64,000 nucleotides of DNA, taken from contig NZ_CP010552.1 in assembly GCF_001293165.1 (NCBI RefSeq), positions 1,364,001-1,428,000 on the forward strand, read 5' to 3'. Position numbers and translations under genes: made by a program. The notes below the pieces were generated by a model. The model had not been told where the DNA came from. It was given only the letters and a program-made list of their open reading frames with translations, and ran no database searches. The DNA comes from Candidatus Thioglobus autotrophicus (GTDB lineage: Bacteria; Pseudomonadota; Gammaproteobacteria; PS1; Pseudothioglobaceae). Positions 54,670 to 62,918 of the stretch are shown here, piece after piece; the first letter of the stretch is position 1; each line of letters opens with the position of its first letter.

Positions 54670-55092
54670 TTAAAACTTTAGGTATTTAGAAATAAAGCCT
54701 TCAGACTCTTCTTTTGAGCCAAACTCAGCCACCACGTCCATTGGTTTTTCTTTAGAAATTATCCATTGCGGCATTGGTGGGTTTTCGCTGCTACCGCAAG
54801 TTTTGCCCAAATTCTTTGGGTGGAATATTTTGACAAAAGTTGGGTTTTTAACATCATCAGCATACACAATACCGCAGTAGCGCTCATCGTGTTCGTCATC
54901 GATAATAGATTTTATTTGTTTAACCTTCTTAACAAAATCATCTGCATCTAAGCATTTGCTTGGCATTGGCTGTAGCGTGTCATAAACAAACCAATCATTT
55001 GGTGTGCTAATCAGTGTTTGTAGTAATTGGTCACAATCATCTAGTTGCATAATGCCAACAAAACGACCTTTAAATTTTTGAAAATAGTCCAT
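54670..55092 (-). CDS. Unrecognised protein (140 aa)
   Basis: 140 residues, acidic, no signal peptide or membrane helix. Begins MDYFQKFKGRFVGIMQLDDC and contains DDEHDERYCGIVYADDVKNP and FHPKNLGKTCGSS; five cysteines without a CxxC. The second half has an alternating beta/helix pattern. No family recognised. Sits between the isc operon (convergent) and apbC (same strand), separated from apbC by a terminator. Confidence 0.7.
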   Translation of the reverse strand: MDYFQKFKGRFVGIMQLDDCDQLLQTLISTPNDWFVYDTLQPMPSKCLDADDFVKKVKQIKSIIDDEHDERYCGIVYADDVKNPTFVKIFHPKNLGKTCGSSENPPMPQWIISKEKPMDVVAEFGSKEESEGFISKYLKF

Positions 55093-55094
55093 AC

Positions 55095-55120
55095 GAAAAA
55101 AAAAGCCTAATTAAGGCTTT
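55095..55120 (-). terminator. Terminator of apbC
   Basis: On the minus strand: GAAAGCCTTAATTAGGCTTT followed by more T. Stem AAAGCCT/AGGCTTT. Lies just upstream of the 54670 gene start. Confidence 0.75.
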
Positions 55121-55138
55121 CTAGTTTAATGATTTTTA

Positions 55139-55169
55139 AACCCTATTGATGATTTTATCAATAGGGTAA
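55139..55169. repeat. Perfect hairpin downstream of apbC
   Basis: ACCCTATTGAT and ATCAATAGGGT separated by a short loop, 8 bp after the apbC stop. Possibly an mRNA 3'-end stabiliser ahead of the terminator. Confidence 0.6.
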
Positions 55170-55176
55170 ATAGCCA

Positions 55177-56259
55177 CTATTCGATTGTAATACTTGGGAA
55201 TGAGCTCATTGCACGATCTTGTTGAGTAAGCTTGGCGCTTACATTTCTAGCAATTTCTTTATAGATTTCAGCCACTCTACCATCTGGATTTTTAGCAACT
55301 GTTGGTGTGCCTTCGTCTACATCGGTTCTAATGTCCATTTCTAGTGGTAGTGCACCCAGGAAATTAACATCCGCTTCTTTAGCCATTGACTCGCCACCAC
55401 CAACACCAAAGATAGCTTCTTCATGGCCACACTTAGAGCAGATGTGTAATGACATATTTTCAACAATACCTAAAATTGGAATGTTAACTTTTTCAAACAT
55501 TTTTAGACCTTTTTTAGCATCTAGCAGGGCAATGTCTTGTGGAGTGGTAACAATCACAGAGCCACTAACTGGGATTTTTTGCGATAATGTCAACTGTGTA
55601 TCGCCAGTGCCAGGTGGCAGGTCGATAATCATGTAGTCAACACCGCGCCATAATGTATCACGCAGCATTTGCTCTAAAGCTTGCGTTACCATAGGGCCAC
55701 GCCAGATCATCGGATTGTCTTCATCAACCAGATAGCCAATTGACATGCTCTGCATACCATGACCTAAGATTGGTAGTAATTTACCCTCTGCAGACGTATC
55801 AGGCTTAAGCTTACTAACACCAAGCATTCTTGGCTGAGAAGGGCCATAAATATCCGCATCTAAAATTGCAACTTTTGCACCTTCTGCTTGAAGGGCAAGT
55901 GCCAAGTTTACCGAAGTCGTTGATTTTCCAACGCCACCCTTGCCTGAGGCAACAGCAATAATATTCTTAACTTCTGATAGAATCTCAACTCCTTTTTGGG
56001 TTGAATACTTCACAATTTTGGTTTCAATATTAACACTGGCATTATTAATGCCGTTAGCAGTTAAAGCGTCCGTTATTTGCTTGCTTAGCTCATCATGATA
56101 GCCTTTAGCTGGGTAGTTGAGTTCAATCGTGATTTCAACTTTATCACCATTAATATCAATATTATTAATTGAATTTGAAGAGACAATATCTTGCTCAGTG
56201 TATTTATCGACAACACTACTTAAAATATTGTTAATGTTGTCAACCGTTAAATCTGCCAT
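55177..56259 (-). CDS. apbC: Mrp/ApbC Fe-S carrier ATPase
   Basis: 360 residues. N-terminal MIP18-like domain (1-85), then P-loop SGKGGVGKSTTSVNLAL (about 108), DADIYGPSQPRMLG, YMIIDLPPGTGDTQL and the cluster pair CSKCGHEEAIFG (about 272). Transfers Fe-S clusters to target proteins. Its position near isc fits the role. Divergent from metG. Confidence 0.95.
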   Translation of the reverse strand: MADLTVDNINNILSSVVDKYTEQDIVSSNSINNIDINGDKVEITIELNYPAKGYHDELSKQITDALTANGINNASVNIETKIVKYSTQKGVEILSEVKNIIAVASGKGGVGKSTTSVNLALALQAEGAKVAILDADIYGPSQPRMLGVSKLKPDTSAEGKLLPILGHGMQSMSIGYLVDEDNPMIWRGPMVTQALEQMLRDTLWRGVDYMIIDLPPGTGDTQLTLSQKIPVSGSVIVTTPQDIALLDAKKGLKMFEKVNIPILGIVENMSLHICSKCGHEEAIFGVGGGESMAKEADVNFLGALPLEMDIRTDVDEGTPTVAKNPDGRVAEIYKEIARNVSAKLTQQDRAMSSFPSITIE

Positions 56260-56343
56260 ATTCTTGCGCCTGTATTTCAGTAAAATGATGCTATTTTATC
56301 GTATAACGATATCACTCAACCTTAATATTAACAAGCCTATCTT

Positions 56344-58347
56344 ATGAGCTCAAGAAAAATTTTAGTCACGTCTGCACTGCCTTATGCCAATGGCGAAATC
56401 CACTTAGGACATTTGCTTGAATACATCCAAACTGATATTTGGGTGCGTTTTCAAAAAATGATGGGTAACGAGTGCCATTATGTCTGTGCTGATGACGCAC
56501 ACGGCACCCCAATTATGCTGAAAGCCAACGAACTTGGCATTACTCCAGAAGAGTTGATTAAAGGGGTGAGTGAGCGCCATCAGGCTGATTTTAAAGAATT
56601 CTTTATTGGTTTTAGCCAATATCATTCAACCCATAGTGAGGAAAATAGAGAAATTTCAGCTGATATTTATAACAAGCTTAACGATAAGGGTTTTATCAAA
56701 ACCCGCACCATTTCCCAAGCATTCGACCCTGAAAAACAAATGTTTTTACCTGATCGCTTTATCCGTGGAGAATGCCCAAAGTGTGGCGCCAAAGATCAAT
56801 ACGGTGACAATTGCGAGGTGTGTGGTGCAACTTATTCACCTACAGAACTCATTAACGCTAAATCAGCTGTTTCAGGCGCAACGCCTATTACCAAAGATTC
56901 TGAACACTATTTCTTTGATTTACCGCAGTTTGAAGACCAACTCAAAGCTTGGACAGAAGCAGGGCACTTACAAGTTGAGATTAGTAATAAACTCGCTGAG
57001 TGGTTTGAGCAAGGCTTGCAGCAGTGGGATATTTCTCGCGATGCACCATACTTTGGCTTTCAAATTCCGGGTGTAGAGAATAAATACTTTTATGTGTGGC
57101 TGGATGCACCAATTGGCTACATGGCTAGCTTTAAAAAACTGTGTAATGAAAAAGGCTTAGATTTTGATGAATATTTCAGTAAAGATTCTAAAACTGAGTT
57201 GTATCATTTCATTGGTAAAGATATTATCTATTTCCATGCACTCTTTTGGCCAGCGACCCTTATGGGATCTGACTACCGCACGCCAACGGCGATTTATGCA
57301 CACGGATTTTTAACTGTTAATGGCCAAAAAATGAGTAAATCGCGTGGCACCTTTATCCAAGCTAGAGCCTATTTAGACAGCCTTAATCCGGAATGTTTGC
57401 GCTACTATTACGCCTACAAACTCTCGAGCAAAATTGACGATATTGATCTGAATTTGCAAGATTTTAAACAAAGGGTTAATTCAGATTTGGTTGGAAAAGT
57501 GGTTAATATCGCTTCTCGCTGTTCAGGGTTTATCGTCAAAAAGTTTGACAAAACTTTGTCTGCCTACGCCATCGAACCAGAACTTTATAATGAGTTTGTT
57601 GACAAGGGTGAAGACATCGCCAAACTTTATGAAGCACGCAATTACAATCAAGCCATGCGTGAGATTATGAAACTCGCTGATAAGGCCAATCAATATATTG
57701 ATGAACACAAACCTTGGCAGCTAATTAAAGAAGAAGGTAGTGAGGCACAGGTGCACGACGTCACCTCGCTAGCGCTTAATTTATTTCGTGTACTCATGAC
57801 TTATCTTAAGCCGGTGTTGCCAGAGATGGCCAAACAAGCTGAAGATTTTTTAAATATCGACACGCTTAATTGGGCAGATCTTAAACATCCGCTTACCAAG
57901 CACCAAATTAACAAATTTAAGCCGCTCATGTCACGCATCGAAGATGAACAAATTAATGCCGTGATTGAAGCTTCAAAACAAACAACCATACAACAAGAGT
58001 CAGAACAAGAAGAGGACGACAGCATGATTAGCATTGATGATTTTACGAAAATAGATTTACGCATCGCCAAGATTGTAAAGGCCGAGCATGTTGAAGGTGC
58101 TGACAAATTATTACAACTCACCCTTGATATTGGTGAAGAAAATACTCGTAACGTTTTTGCCGGCATTAAAGCGCACTATAAACCTGAGGATTTAGAGGGT
58201 CGTTTAACCGTTATGGTGGCTAATCTAGCGCCAAGACAAATGAAATTCGGCCTTTCTGAAGGTATGGTGCTGGCAGCGGGTGACGGTAAAACGCTACACA
58301 TTTTATCCCCTGATTCTGGCGCAAAAGCAGGGATGAAAATCAGCTAA
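56344..58347 (+). CDS. metG: Methionyl-tRNA synthetase
   Basis: 667 residues. [14 protein letters not shown] (HIGH-type, about 22), zinc knuckle [19 protein letters not shown] (about 144-162), [10 protein letters not shown] (about 333), anticodon-binding helical domain, and a C-terminal tRNA-binding OB domain (about 565-667: [20 protein letters not shown]) that dimerises the enzyme. Full length. Confidence 0.98.
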   Translation: MSSRKILVTSALPYANGEIHLGHLLEYIQTDIWVRFQKMMGNECHYVCADDAHGTPIMLKANELGITPEELIKGVSERHQADFKEFFIGFSQYHSTHSEENREISADIYNKLNDKGFIKTRTISQAFDPEKQMFLPDRFIRGECPKCGAKDQYGDNCEVCGATYSPTELINAKSAVSGATPITKDSEHYFFDLPQFEDQLKAWTEAGHLQVEISNKLAEWFEQGLQQWDISRDAPYFGFQIPGVENKYFYVWLDAPIGYMASFKKLCNEKGLDFDEYFSKDSKTELYHFIGKDIIYFHALFWPATLMGSDYRTPTAIYAHGFLTVNGQKMSKSRGTFIQARAYLDSLNPECLRYYYAYKLSSKIDDIDLNLQDFKQRVNSDLVGKVVNIASRCSGFIVKKFDKTLSAYAIEPELYNEFVDKGEDIAKLYEARNYNQAMREIMKLADKANQYIDEHKPWQLIKEEGSEAQVHDVTSLALNLFRVLMTYLKPVLPEMAKQAEDFLNIDTLNWADLKHPLTKHQINKFKPLMSRIEDEQINAVIEASKQTTIQQESEQEEDDSMISIDDFTKIDLRIAKIVKAEHVEGADKLLQLTLDIGEENTRNVFAGIKAHYKPEDLEGRLTVMVANLAPRQMKFGLSEGMVLAAGDGKTLHILSPDSGAKAGMKIS

Positions 58348-58392
58348 AAATTTAGCAAATTTTCAAAATATCCTGAATTTATGACAAAATAC

Positions 58393-58447
58393 AGCTTAAA
58401 CGGGTGTGCAAACACCTATTTAAGCTTAAAAATAGGCTATTTTTAAG
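58393..58447. repeat. Two tandem hairpins after metG
   Basis: First: arm AGCTTAAACGGGTGT, loop GCAA, ACACCTATTTAAGCT (13 of 15 pairs; 58393-58426). Second: CTTAAAAATAG-g-CTATTTTTAAG, perfect (58425-58447). They share two bases. No T-run, so not a standard terminator. Confidence 0.75.
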
Positions 58448-58542
58448 CACTTTTTAATCAAAAGTTATTAACGCCTATAAAATTTAGCAAATTCTTTAAA
58501 TGGGTAGTTTTAAGGTGATATTAACGTAAAATACTTCTTTCT

Positions 58543-58580
58543 GGAGAAGTGTCAGAGCGGTTGTGTTGCTCGCTTGGAAA
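58543..58580 (+). pseudogene. Decayed copy of the 5' half of tRNA-Ser
   Basis: GGAGAAGTGTCAGAGCGGTT ... TTGCTCGCTTGGAAA matches the 5' half of the tRNA-Ser at 58624-58662 with a few changes, then similarity stops in the anticodon loop. It cannot fold as a tRNA. Confidence 0.8.
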
Positions 58581-58623
58581 TCTTTCCTGGAAAAGAAAAT
58601 ATTTAGACCGTTTGATTTATATT

Positions 58624-58711
58624 GGAGAGATGTCAGAGCGGTTTAATTTGCTCGCTTGGAAAGCGGGTGTACGGTAACGTACCGAGGGTTCGAATCCCTC
58701 TCTCTCCACCA
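58624..58711 (+). tRNA. tRNA-Ser (anticodon GGA)
   Basis: 88 nt with encoded CCA. Acceptor GGAGAGA / TCTCTCC; anticodon stem CTCGC/GCGGG with loop TTGGAAA; long variable arm TACGGTAACGTA; T arm AGGGTTCGAATCCCT. Likely target of the integrase element that follows. Confidence 0.95.
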
Positions 58712-58872
58712 AATTCACCTTTTATCAAAAGTCATAACCTATTATAAACATTGTTGTATAGGGTGATATAAGGCATTTAATCTTTATAACCTCCTATAAA
58801 GAACTTTGACATCCTATCATTATATGAGTAGAATCATGGGTAGATTTTATTATTATTGTATTTTCTACTCAT

Positions 58873-60063
58873 ATGTCATTAACCGAAACTCAAATTCAAA
58901 AATTTAAATCTAAAGATAAAGTTTATCGAAAATTAGATAAAGACGGTCTTTACCTTGAGGTTGCCACAAGCGGCACAAAGTCTTGGATACATCGATATAG
59001 TTTTAACAATAAATCAACAATGAGAGTTATTGGTCACTACGACAATAAATCGATGTCCTTACGCTCAGCAAGAGAAGAGTTGTTAGATGATAAAAAGTTA
59101 TTGGATAGGGGCGTAAACCCAAAAGACGTCAAAGGGAAAAATAAAAATAAATCCACTTCTGTAGGGGTAACTTTTAAAGATGTGTTTTTTGAATGGCACA
59201 ACCTTCAAAGTAATAGTTGGAGTCCTGCTTACGCACAAGATGTTATAGAGAGGGCTTCTAATTATCTATTACCATTTATTGGCTCAAAACTAGTTCGTGA
59301 CATTACACCACAAGAGATGATTACCCTTCTGAAAAGGATGGACGACAAGGGTGTACTTGATACTTTGTCAAAAGTAAGAAGCATAGCGAGCAGGGTGTTT
59401 AGATATTCGGTTGGGATAGGCATGTCAGATGTAGACCCTGTTAGGGATATTCCTAATGATATTTTTACACCTAAAAAGAAGAGTCATTATTCAACAATGA
59501 CAAAACCAAAAGATATTTCAAGATTGCTAAAGATGATTGATTGTCACCAAGGGACACATCAAGTTGAAACTGCATTAAAGTTAGCACCTTATTTGTTTTT
59601 AAGACCTGGAGAATTGACAGGGTTAACTTGGGATGAAATTGATTTCGACAATAGTCTTATAAGGATTGACGCACAACGGATGAAAATGAAGGTTGAGCAC
59701 CTTGTCCCTATGAGTGAACAGGTTGTTTCAATAATCAGAGAATTGCAAACTATTAAGACCAACAGTAAATTTTTGTTTCCATCTCCAAAAAGCAAGAGCC
59801 AACCTATTACAACCACCGCTTTACGTGCCGCGCTAAGAGGTCTTGGTATTAGTAAAGAAGAGTTTACCCCTCATGGGTTTAGACATATGGCAAGCACCCA
59901 ATTGAATGAATTAGGGTATAAATCTGACATTATTGAAAGACAATTATCCCATGCTGAAAAAAACAAAGTTCGAGCAGCATACAACTATGCTGAGTATCTA
60001 AGTGAAAGGGTAAAAATGATGTCAGAATGGGCGAATTATCTTGATAAATTAAAATCTCAATAA
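58873..60063 (+). CDS. Tyrosine recombinase, P4-type integrase
   Basis: 396 residues. N-terminal DUF4102-like arm-binding domain (LDKDGLYLEVATSGTKSWIH), core-binding domain (about 100-200) and catalytic domain with Arg in YLFLRPGELTGLTW (about 243), HxxR in PHGFRHMAST (about 334-337), His in QLSHAEK (about 359) and Tyr in AAYNYAEYL (about 371-373). All catalytic residues are present. Transcribed away from the tRNA; the 161-bp gap should hold attachment and arm sites. Confidence 0.95.
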   Translation: MSLTETQIQKFKSKDKVYRKLDKDGLYLEVATSGTKSWIHRYSFNNKSTMRVIGHYDNKSMSLRSAREELLDDKKLLDRGVNPKDVKGKNKNKSTSVGVTFKDVFFEWHNLQSNSWSPAYAQDVIERASNYLLPFIGSKLVRDITPQEMITLLKRMDDKGVLDTLSKVRSIASRVFRYSVGIGMSDVDPVRDIPNDIFTPKKKSHYSTMTKPKDISRLLKMIDCHQGTHQVETALKLAPYLFLRPGELTGLTWDEIDFDNSLIRIDAQRMKMKVEHLVPMSEQVVSIIRELQTIKTNSKFLFPSPKSKSQPITTTALRAALRGLGISKEEFTPHGFRHMASTQLNELGYKSDIIERQLSHAEKNKVRAAYNYAEYLSERVKMMSEWANYLDKLKSQ

Positions 60064-60115
60064 AATATAGACATGATAATAATAAGGTCAATATAGACAA
60101 AAACATACAACTATA

Positions 60116-60146
60116 TTTACACTTTGTATCGTATGGTTTACACTTT
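60116..60146. promoter_or_regulatory. Direct repeats upstream of alpA
   Basis: TTTACACTTT at 60116-60125 and 60137-60146, exactly 21 bp apart (two helix turns); TATAGACA also occurs at about 60066 and 60092. Likely protein binding sites for AlpA or the integrase. Confidence 0.45.
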
Positions 60147-60262
60147 TAAAATCACCACTATAAATACGCAAAAAACCTTGTTGCATCAATCTCTGTAAGG
60201 CTTTATTATCGCTCTTAAGTTCATAGGAAAACCTGTGAAATCTCATAGAAAAAGGAGCAAAA

Positions 60263-60445
60263 ATGTCGAACACAATAATCAAGTTGGATGAAGTAAAAAG
60301 AAGGACCACATTTAGCGGGTCAACAATCTATCGTCTTGCAGCAGAAGACAAATTTCCAAAGCCAATTAAACTTTCTGAACGCTCTTCAGGGTGGCTTTTG
60401 AGAGAGGTGCATGAGTATCTAGAAAAGCGAATACAAAACCGTTAA
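60263..60445 (+). CDS. AlpA family regulator/excisionase
   Basis: 60 residues. Winged-helix MerR-like unit: VKRRTTFSGSTIYRLAAEDK, FPKPIKLSERSSGWLLREVH, EYLEKR. AlpA proteins control integrase expression and excision of P4-like elements. Strong ribosome site AAGGAG. Confidence 0.92.
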   Translation: MSNTIIKLDEVKRRTTFSGSTIYRLAAEDKFPKPIKLSERSSGWLLREVHEYLEKRIQNR

Positions 60446-60669
60446 AAAGTAGGTGCGCTTTTTACACCACGCTTCTTGCTCAGATGACACTCTTACCATT
60501 ACAACAACACAATTCGTATAACGATGAACGTTGGGTATTTAATAGTATCTATTCTCTTTAAAAGAAGGTTTGTAAAACCAAGCAACGAACGAAGTGAGGC
60601 GCAGTAATTAAACAGAGTCTTGGATGCTACGAAGTAGTATCGAGAAACACAACCGATAGGGCGTTAGTA
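60446..60669. other. Non-coding gap between alpA and the Gp2-like gene
   Basis: 224 bp; no gene or clear hairpin identified. Confidence 0.4.
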
Positions 60670-61263
60670 ATGAAAAAACCAAGAAACAGAAAAACTGTAA
60701 TTAATGATGGATGGATAGATTACAACGGAGAAAAGATAGAGATATGCAACTCATCAAAATTTGGCATTTATAAAAAAATACTACTGTCTTTTATAGAGCA
60801 GTTAGATACGGCAATACAAATTCACGGCAGGGTGTTGGTACTTAGAAGTGATTTCCACATGAATTTCTATACAAGCGACAATAAAATATTCTCTAATTAT
60901 ATTAAGAATATCAAGCAGTATCTCAAAAGACATTATGACATAACTAATATAGGTTATCAGTGGGTACGAGAGCAAGAAAAGGCTAAAAAGCAACACTATC
61001 ATCTTGTACTGATGTTGGATGGCAACAAAATTAGACATCCTAGTAAATTAAACAAAATCATGAAGAGCAAGTGGCTACCTAGAGGGCATATGCACATACC
61101 TGAAAACTGTTTTTATTTGATTGATAAAGACAATATTGAAAAGCAAAGACCTGAGGCTATCTATAGAGCCTCATATATGGCTAAATCAAGAGGAAAAGGA
61201 GTTAGACCAGCACAAACCAAGGATTTCTACTGTAGCCGTTTAAAACTTAAAAATTGTGCCTAA
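60670..61263 (+). CDS. Inovirus Gp2/YagK-YfjJ-like protein
   Basis: 197 residues. Contains VLRSDFHMNFYTSDNK, NIGYQWVREQEKAKKQHYHL followed by VLMLDGNKI, and YRASYMAKSRGKGVRPAQ. This fits the YagK/YfjJ C-terminal domain family (inovirus Gp2-like) found in satellite-type elements; the HYH pair recalls HUH replication proteins. Probably a replication or packaging function of the element. Confidence 0.8.
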   Translation: MKKPRNRKTVINDGWIDYNGEKIEICNSSKFGIYKKILLSFIEQLDTAIQIHGRVLVLRSDFHMNFYTSDNKIFSNYIKNIKQYLKRHYDITNIGYQWVREQEKAKKQHYHLVLMLDGNKIRHPSKLNKIMKSKWLPRGHMHIPENCFYLIDKDNIEKQRPEAIYRASYMAKSRGKGVRPAQTKDFYCSRLKLKNCA

Positions 61264-61610
61264 TAGATATATCTTCCCATCCTTTTTAGAAGAGAGGTCG
61301 GCAGGGGAAACTGGGTCGTGTGTGAGGTTTAGTATTTTTGTTGCAATCCCAATGTTTGTACTTTGCCCCCAGTCTATCTCGTATTTTTTATCCATTTATC
61401 CACCTCAGTAGTTTAAGTAGTTCTTCAATTAGTATATTTAGTTCTTCCATAGTCTCTTTGCCATCTATTATTTTGCCGTCTTTGAAATTTGTCTATTTTT
61501 TTAGCTGGCCATTTTCATACCACTTAGTCCACTTACCATCATTGTAATTACGTTCTGACTTTAAGTTCTCTTTTAGACAAGGAACTATTGATATTACGAT
61601 GCCCTTAGTG
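61264..61610. other. Decayed region with no intact gene
   Basis: 347 bp. Holds the MORN-repeat remnant (below) and a 51-codon minus-strand frame (61395-61240) of doubtful reality. Otherwise nothing recognised. Confidence 0.5.
61440..61590 (-). pseudogene. Remnant of a MORN/YwqK-type repeat protein
   Basis: Minus-strand translation reads NYNDGKWTKWYENGQLKK, a TAG, then TNFKDGKIIDGK in the same frame. The DGKW...YENGQL pattern is the MORN repeat of YwqK-like antitoxin proteins. A single stop interrupts it and the ends are missing. Confidence 0.6.
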
Positions 61611-62690
61611 TTATGGCTTAGTGAAAGTAAATACGGAAACTTTATCATTAACCTGCATCCCACTGGTGATGCCTGATGGATTAGCAATAATCTTATCACC
61701 AAACTTCAATCCACTACTTTTTACACTTACCTTGCCACTTTCAATAGTATTGAATAACCATTTTTGGTTTATATTCGTATAAATATATCTTAATTCAGCC
61801 TTGTTGGTTTGTGGATTAACAACCCAAACCATTTCTCTGCCTTTTACTATTCCAATTGCTGACTTTGGAATTTTAGGCCACATATTAGTTAAATCACATG
61901 CCTCAATAAGCAGTTTAGTTGCTTCAGAAAATCCCGAAGTTTGAAATTCAAGTATTCTTTCAGATTTCAAAAATGGAGTAATCTGAATTAGTAATCTATT
62001 AGTGTCCATCAACCACCTCATTGTAAATTCTATTTCTTCTAAGTACGTTGAAGCGCCACCATACCCTGATTGGTGGCTTGCCGTTAATCCTAGATGAAAG
62101 GGCGCTAATTGACCATTAAAAAATTGGTTACTCCCCCACAAATAAGCCGATTTACTGCCTTTATCAATACGCACCCACACTGGATTTTCAATGTTAGTGT
62201 GAATGGCAACCCACTCACCAAAATCAACAAACGCTTTAATGTCGCGCTTACTCTTGGTACAACTAAAATTCAAAGATACTGGCTTACCTATACTATTTTT
62301 ATTGGTTGCCTCTAAAGATGCGGTTATCTTTACAGAGTCGTCCATCCTTGAAACACTTCTATCAATTTTCCATTTGCCCATTGAATTGGCATTCTCCTTG
62401 GGAATACCAGGTTCAACAACGTCAGTAGTCCATCTATCAACAATTGGTTTTTGGTTAACCTTGCCGCCACCTTCTGCAACTAAAGCATCTCTTTCTGCGT
62501 CAGTAGGTGGACCTTTAGCTTGACCTAACCACCCAGGTACTTCCGCTTCAACAACGTCAGCAGCCCATCTATCGGTAATTGGCATTCGGTTAGGTTCGGC
62601 ATTCCCCTCAGGAAGCATTAGGTCATCGCTGTAACAACCAACTATAAAAAATGACAGTAAAAAAAGGACTAATGTTGTTCTTAATTTCAT
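61611..62690 (-). CDS. Mosaic lipoprotein
   Basis: 359 residues with lipobox FFIVGC (Cys 19). Residues about 33-100 hold an imperfect tandem repeat (NRMPITDRWAADVVEAEVP and NQKPIVDRWTTDVVEPGIP). Residues about 105-270 resemble TagO/VasI-type domains (SVKITASLEATNKNSIGKPV, VWVRIDKGSKS). Residues about 290-359 look like the end of an HlyD/RND adaptor (NKAELRYIYTN, GLKFGDKIIANPSGITSGMQ). No single family covers it. Accessory gene of the tRNA-Ser region. The domain likenesses are by eye only. Confidence 0.6.
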   Translation of the reverse strand: MKLRTTLVLFLLSFFIVGCYSDDLMLPEGNAEPNRMPITDRWAADVVEAEVPGWLGQAKGPPTDAERDALVAEGGGKVNQKPIVDRWTTDVVEPGIPKENANSMGKWKIDRSVSRMDDSVKITASLEATNKNSIGKPVSLNFSCTKSKRDIKAFVDFGEWVAIHTNIENPVWVRIDKGSKSAYLWGSNQFFNGQLAPFHLGLTASHQSGYGGASTYLEEIEFTMRWLMDTNRLLIQITPFLKSERILEFQTSGFSEATKLLIEACDLTNMWPKIPKSAIGIVKGREMVWVVNPQTNKAELRYIYTNINQKWLFNTIESGKVSVKSSGLKFGDKIIANPSGITSGMQVNDKVSVFTFTKP

Positions 62691-62822
62691 AATTTATCCG
62701 ACATATTCAATAATCATTTAGTGATTTTAGTTTCATAATATTGCTAGAATTATTGTGTATTAATTTAAGTTCAATTATAGCTCAATCCTATATTCATATC
62801 AAAATGAGGATAAAATAAATCT

Positions 62823-62918
62823 ATGATAGACAGCGGATTACAACAAGAAATTAACTTTGTTATGACACAGGCGCGTAACAACCATTTAGAGTTTGTGACG
62901 GTTGAACATTTATTTTAA
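62823..62918 (+). pseudogene. clpA: clpA 5' remnant (31 codons)
   Basis: ATG start, then MIDSGLQQEINFVMTQARNN and HLEFVTVEHLF, ending TAA. This is the start of the ClpA N-domain (family pattern ...ARxxxxEFxTVEHLLLALL); it breaks in the EHLL codons. The rest of clpA is not in the window. Marks a rearrangement or insertion point. Confidence 0.8.

Larger units (their letters stand above)
58712..62822. mobile_element. Integrative element next to tRNA-Ser (right limit unknown)
   Basis: Starts at the tRNA 3' end and contains a tyrosine integrase, AlpA-like regulator, inovirus Gp2/YagK-like protein, decayed fragments and an accessory lipoprotein. No second copy of the tRNA 3' end was seen up to 64000, so the right end is either outside or lost. 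I stop it before the clpA remnant as a working limit only. Confidence 0.6.

Noticed and set aside
61240-61395. 51-residue minus-strand frame
   Set aside because: Begins MDKKYEIDWGQSTN and overlaps the end of the Gp2-like gene. Possible, but too short and in a decayed region; no family recognised.
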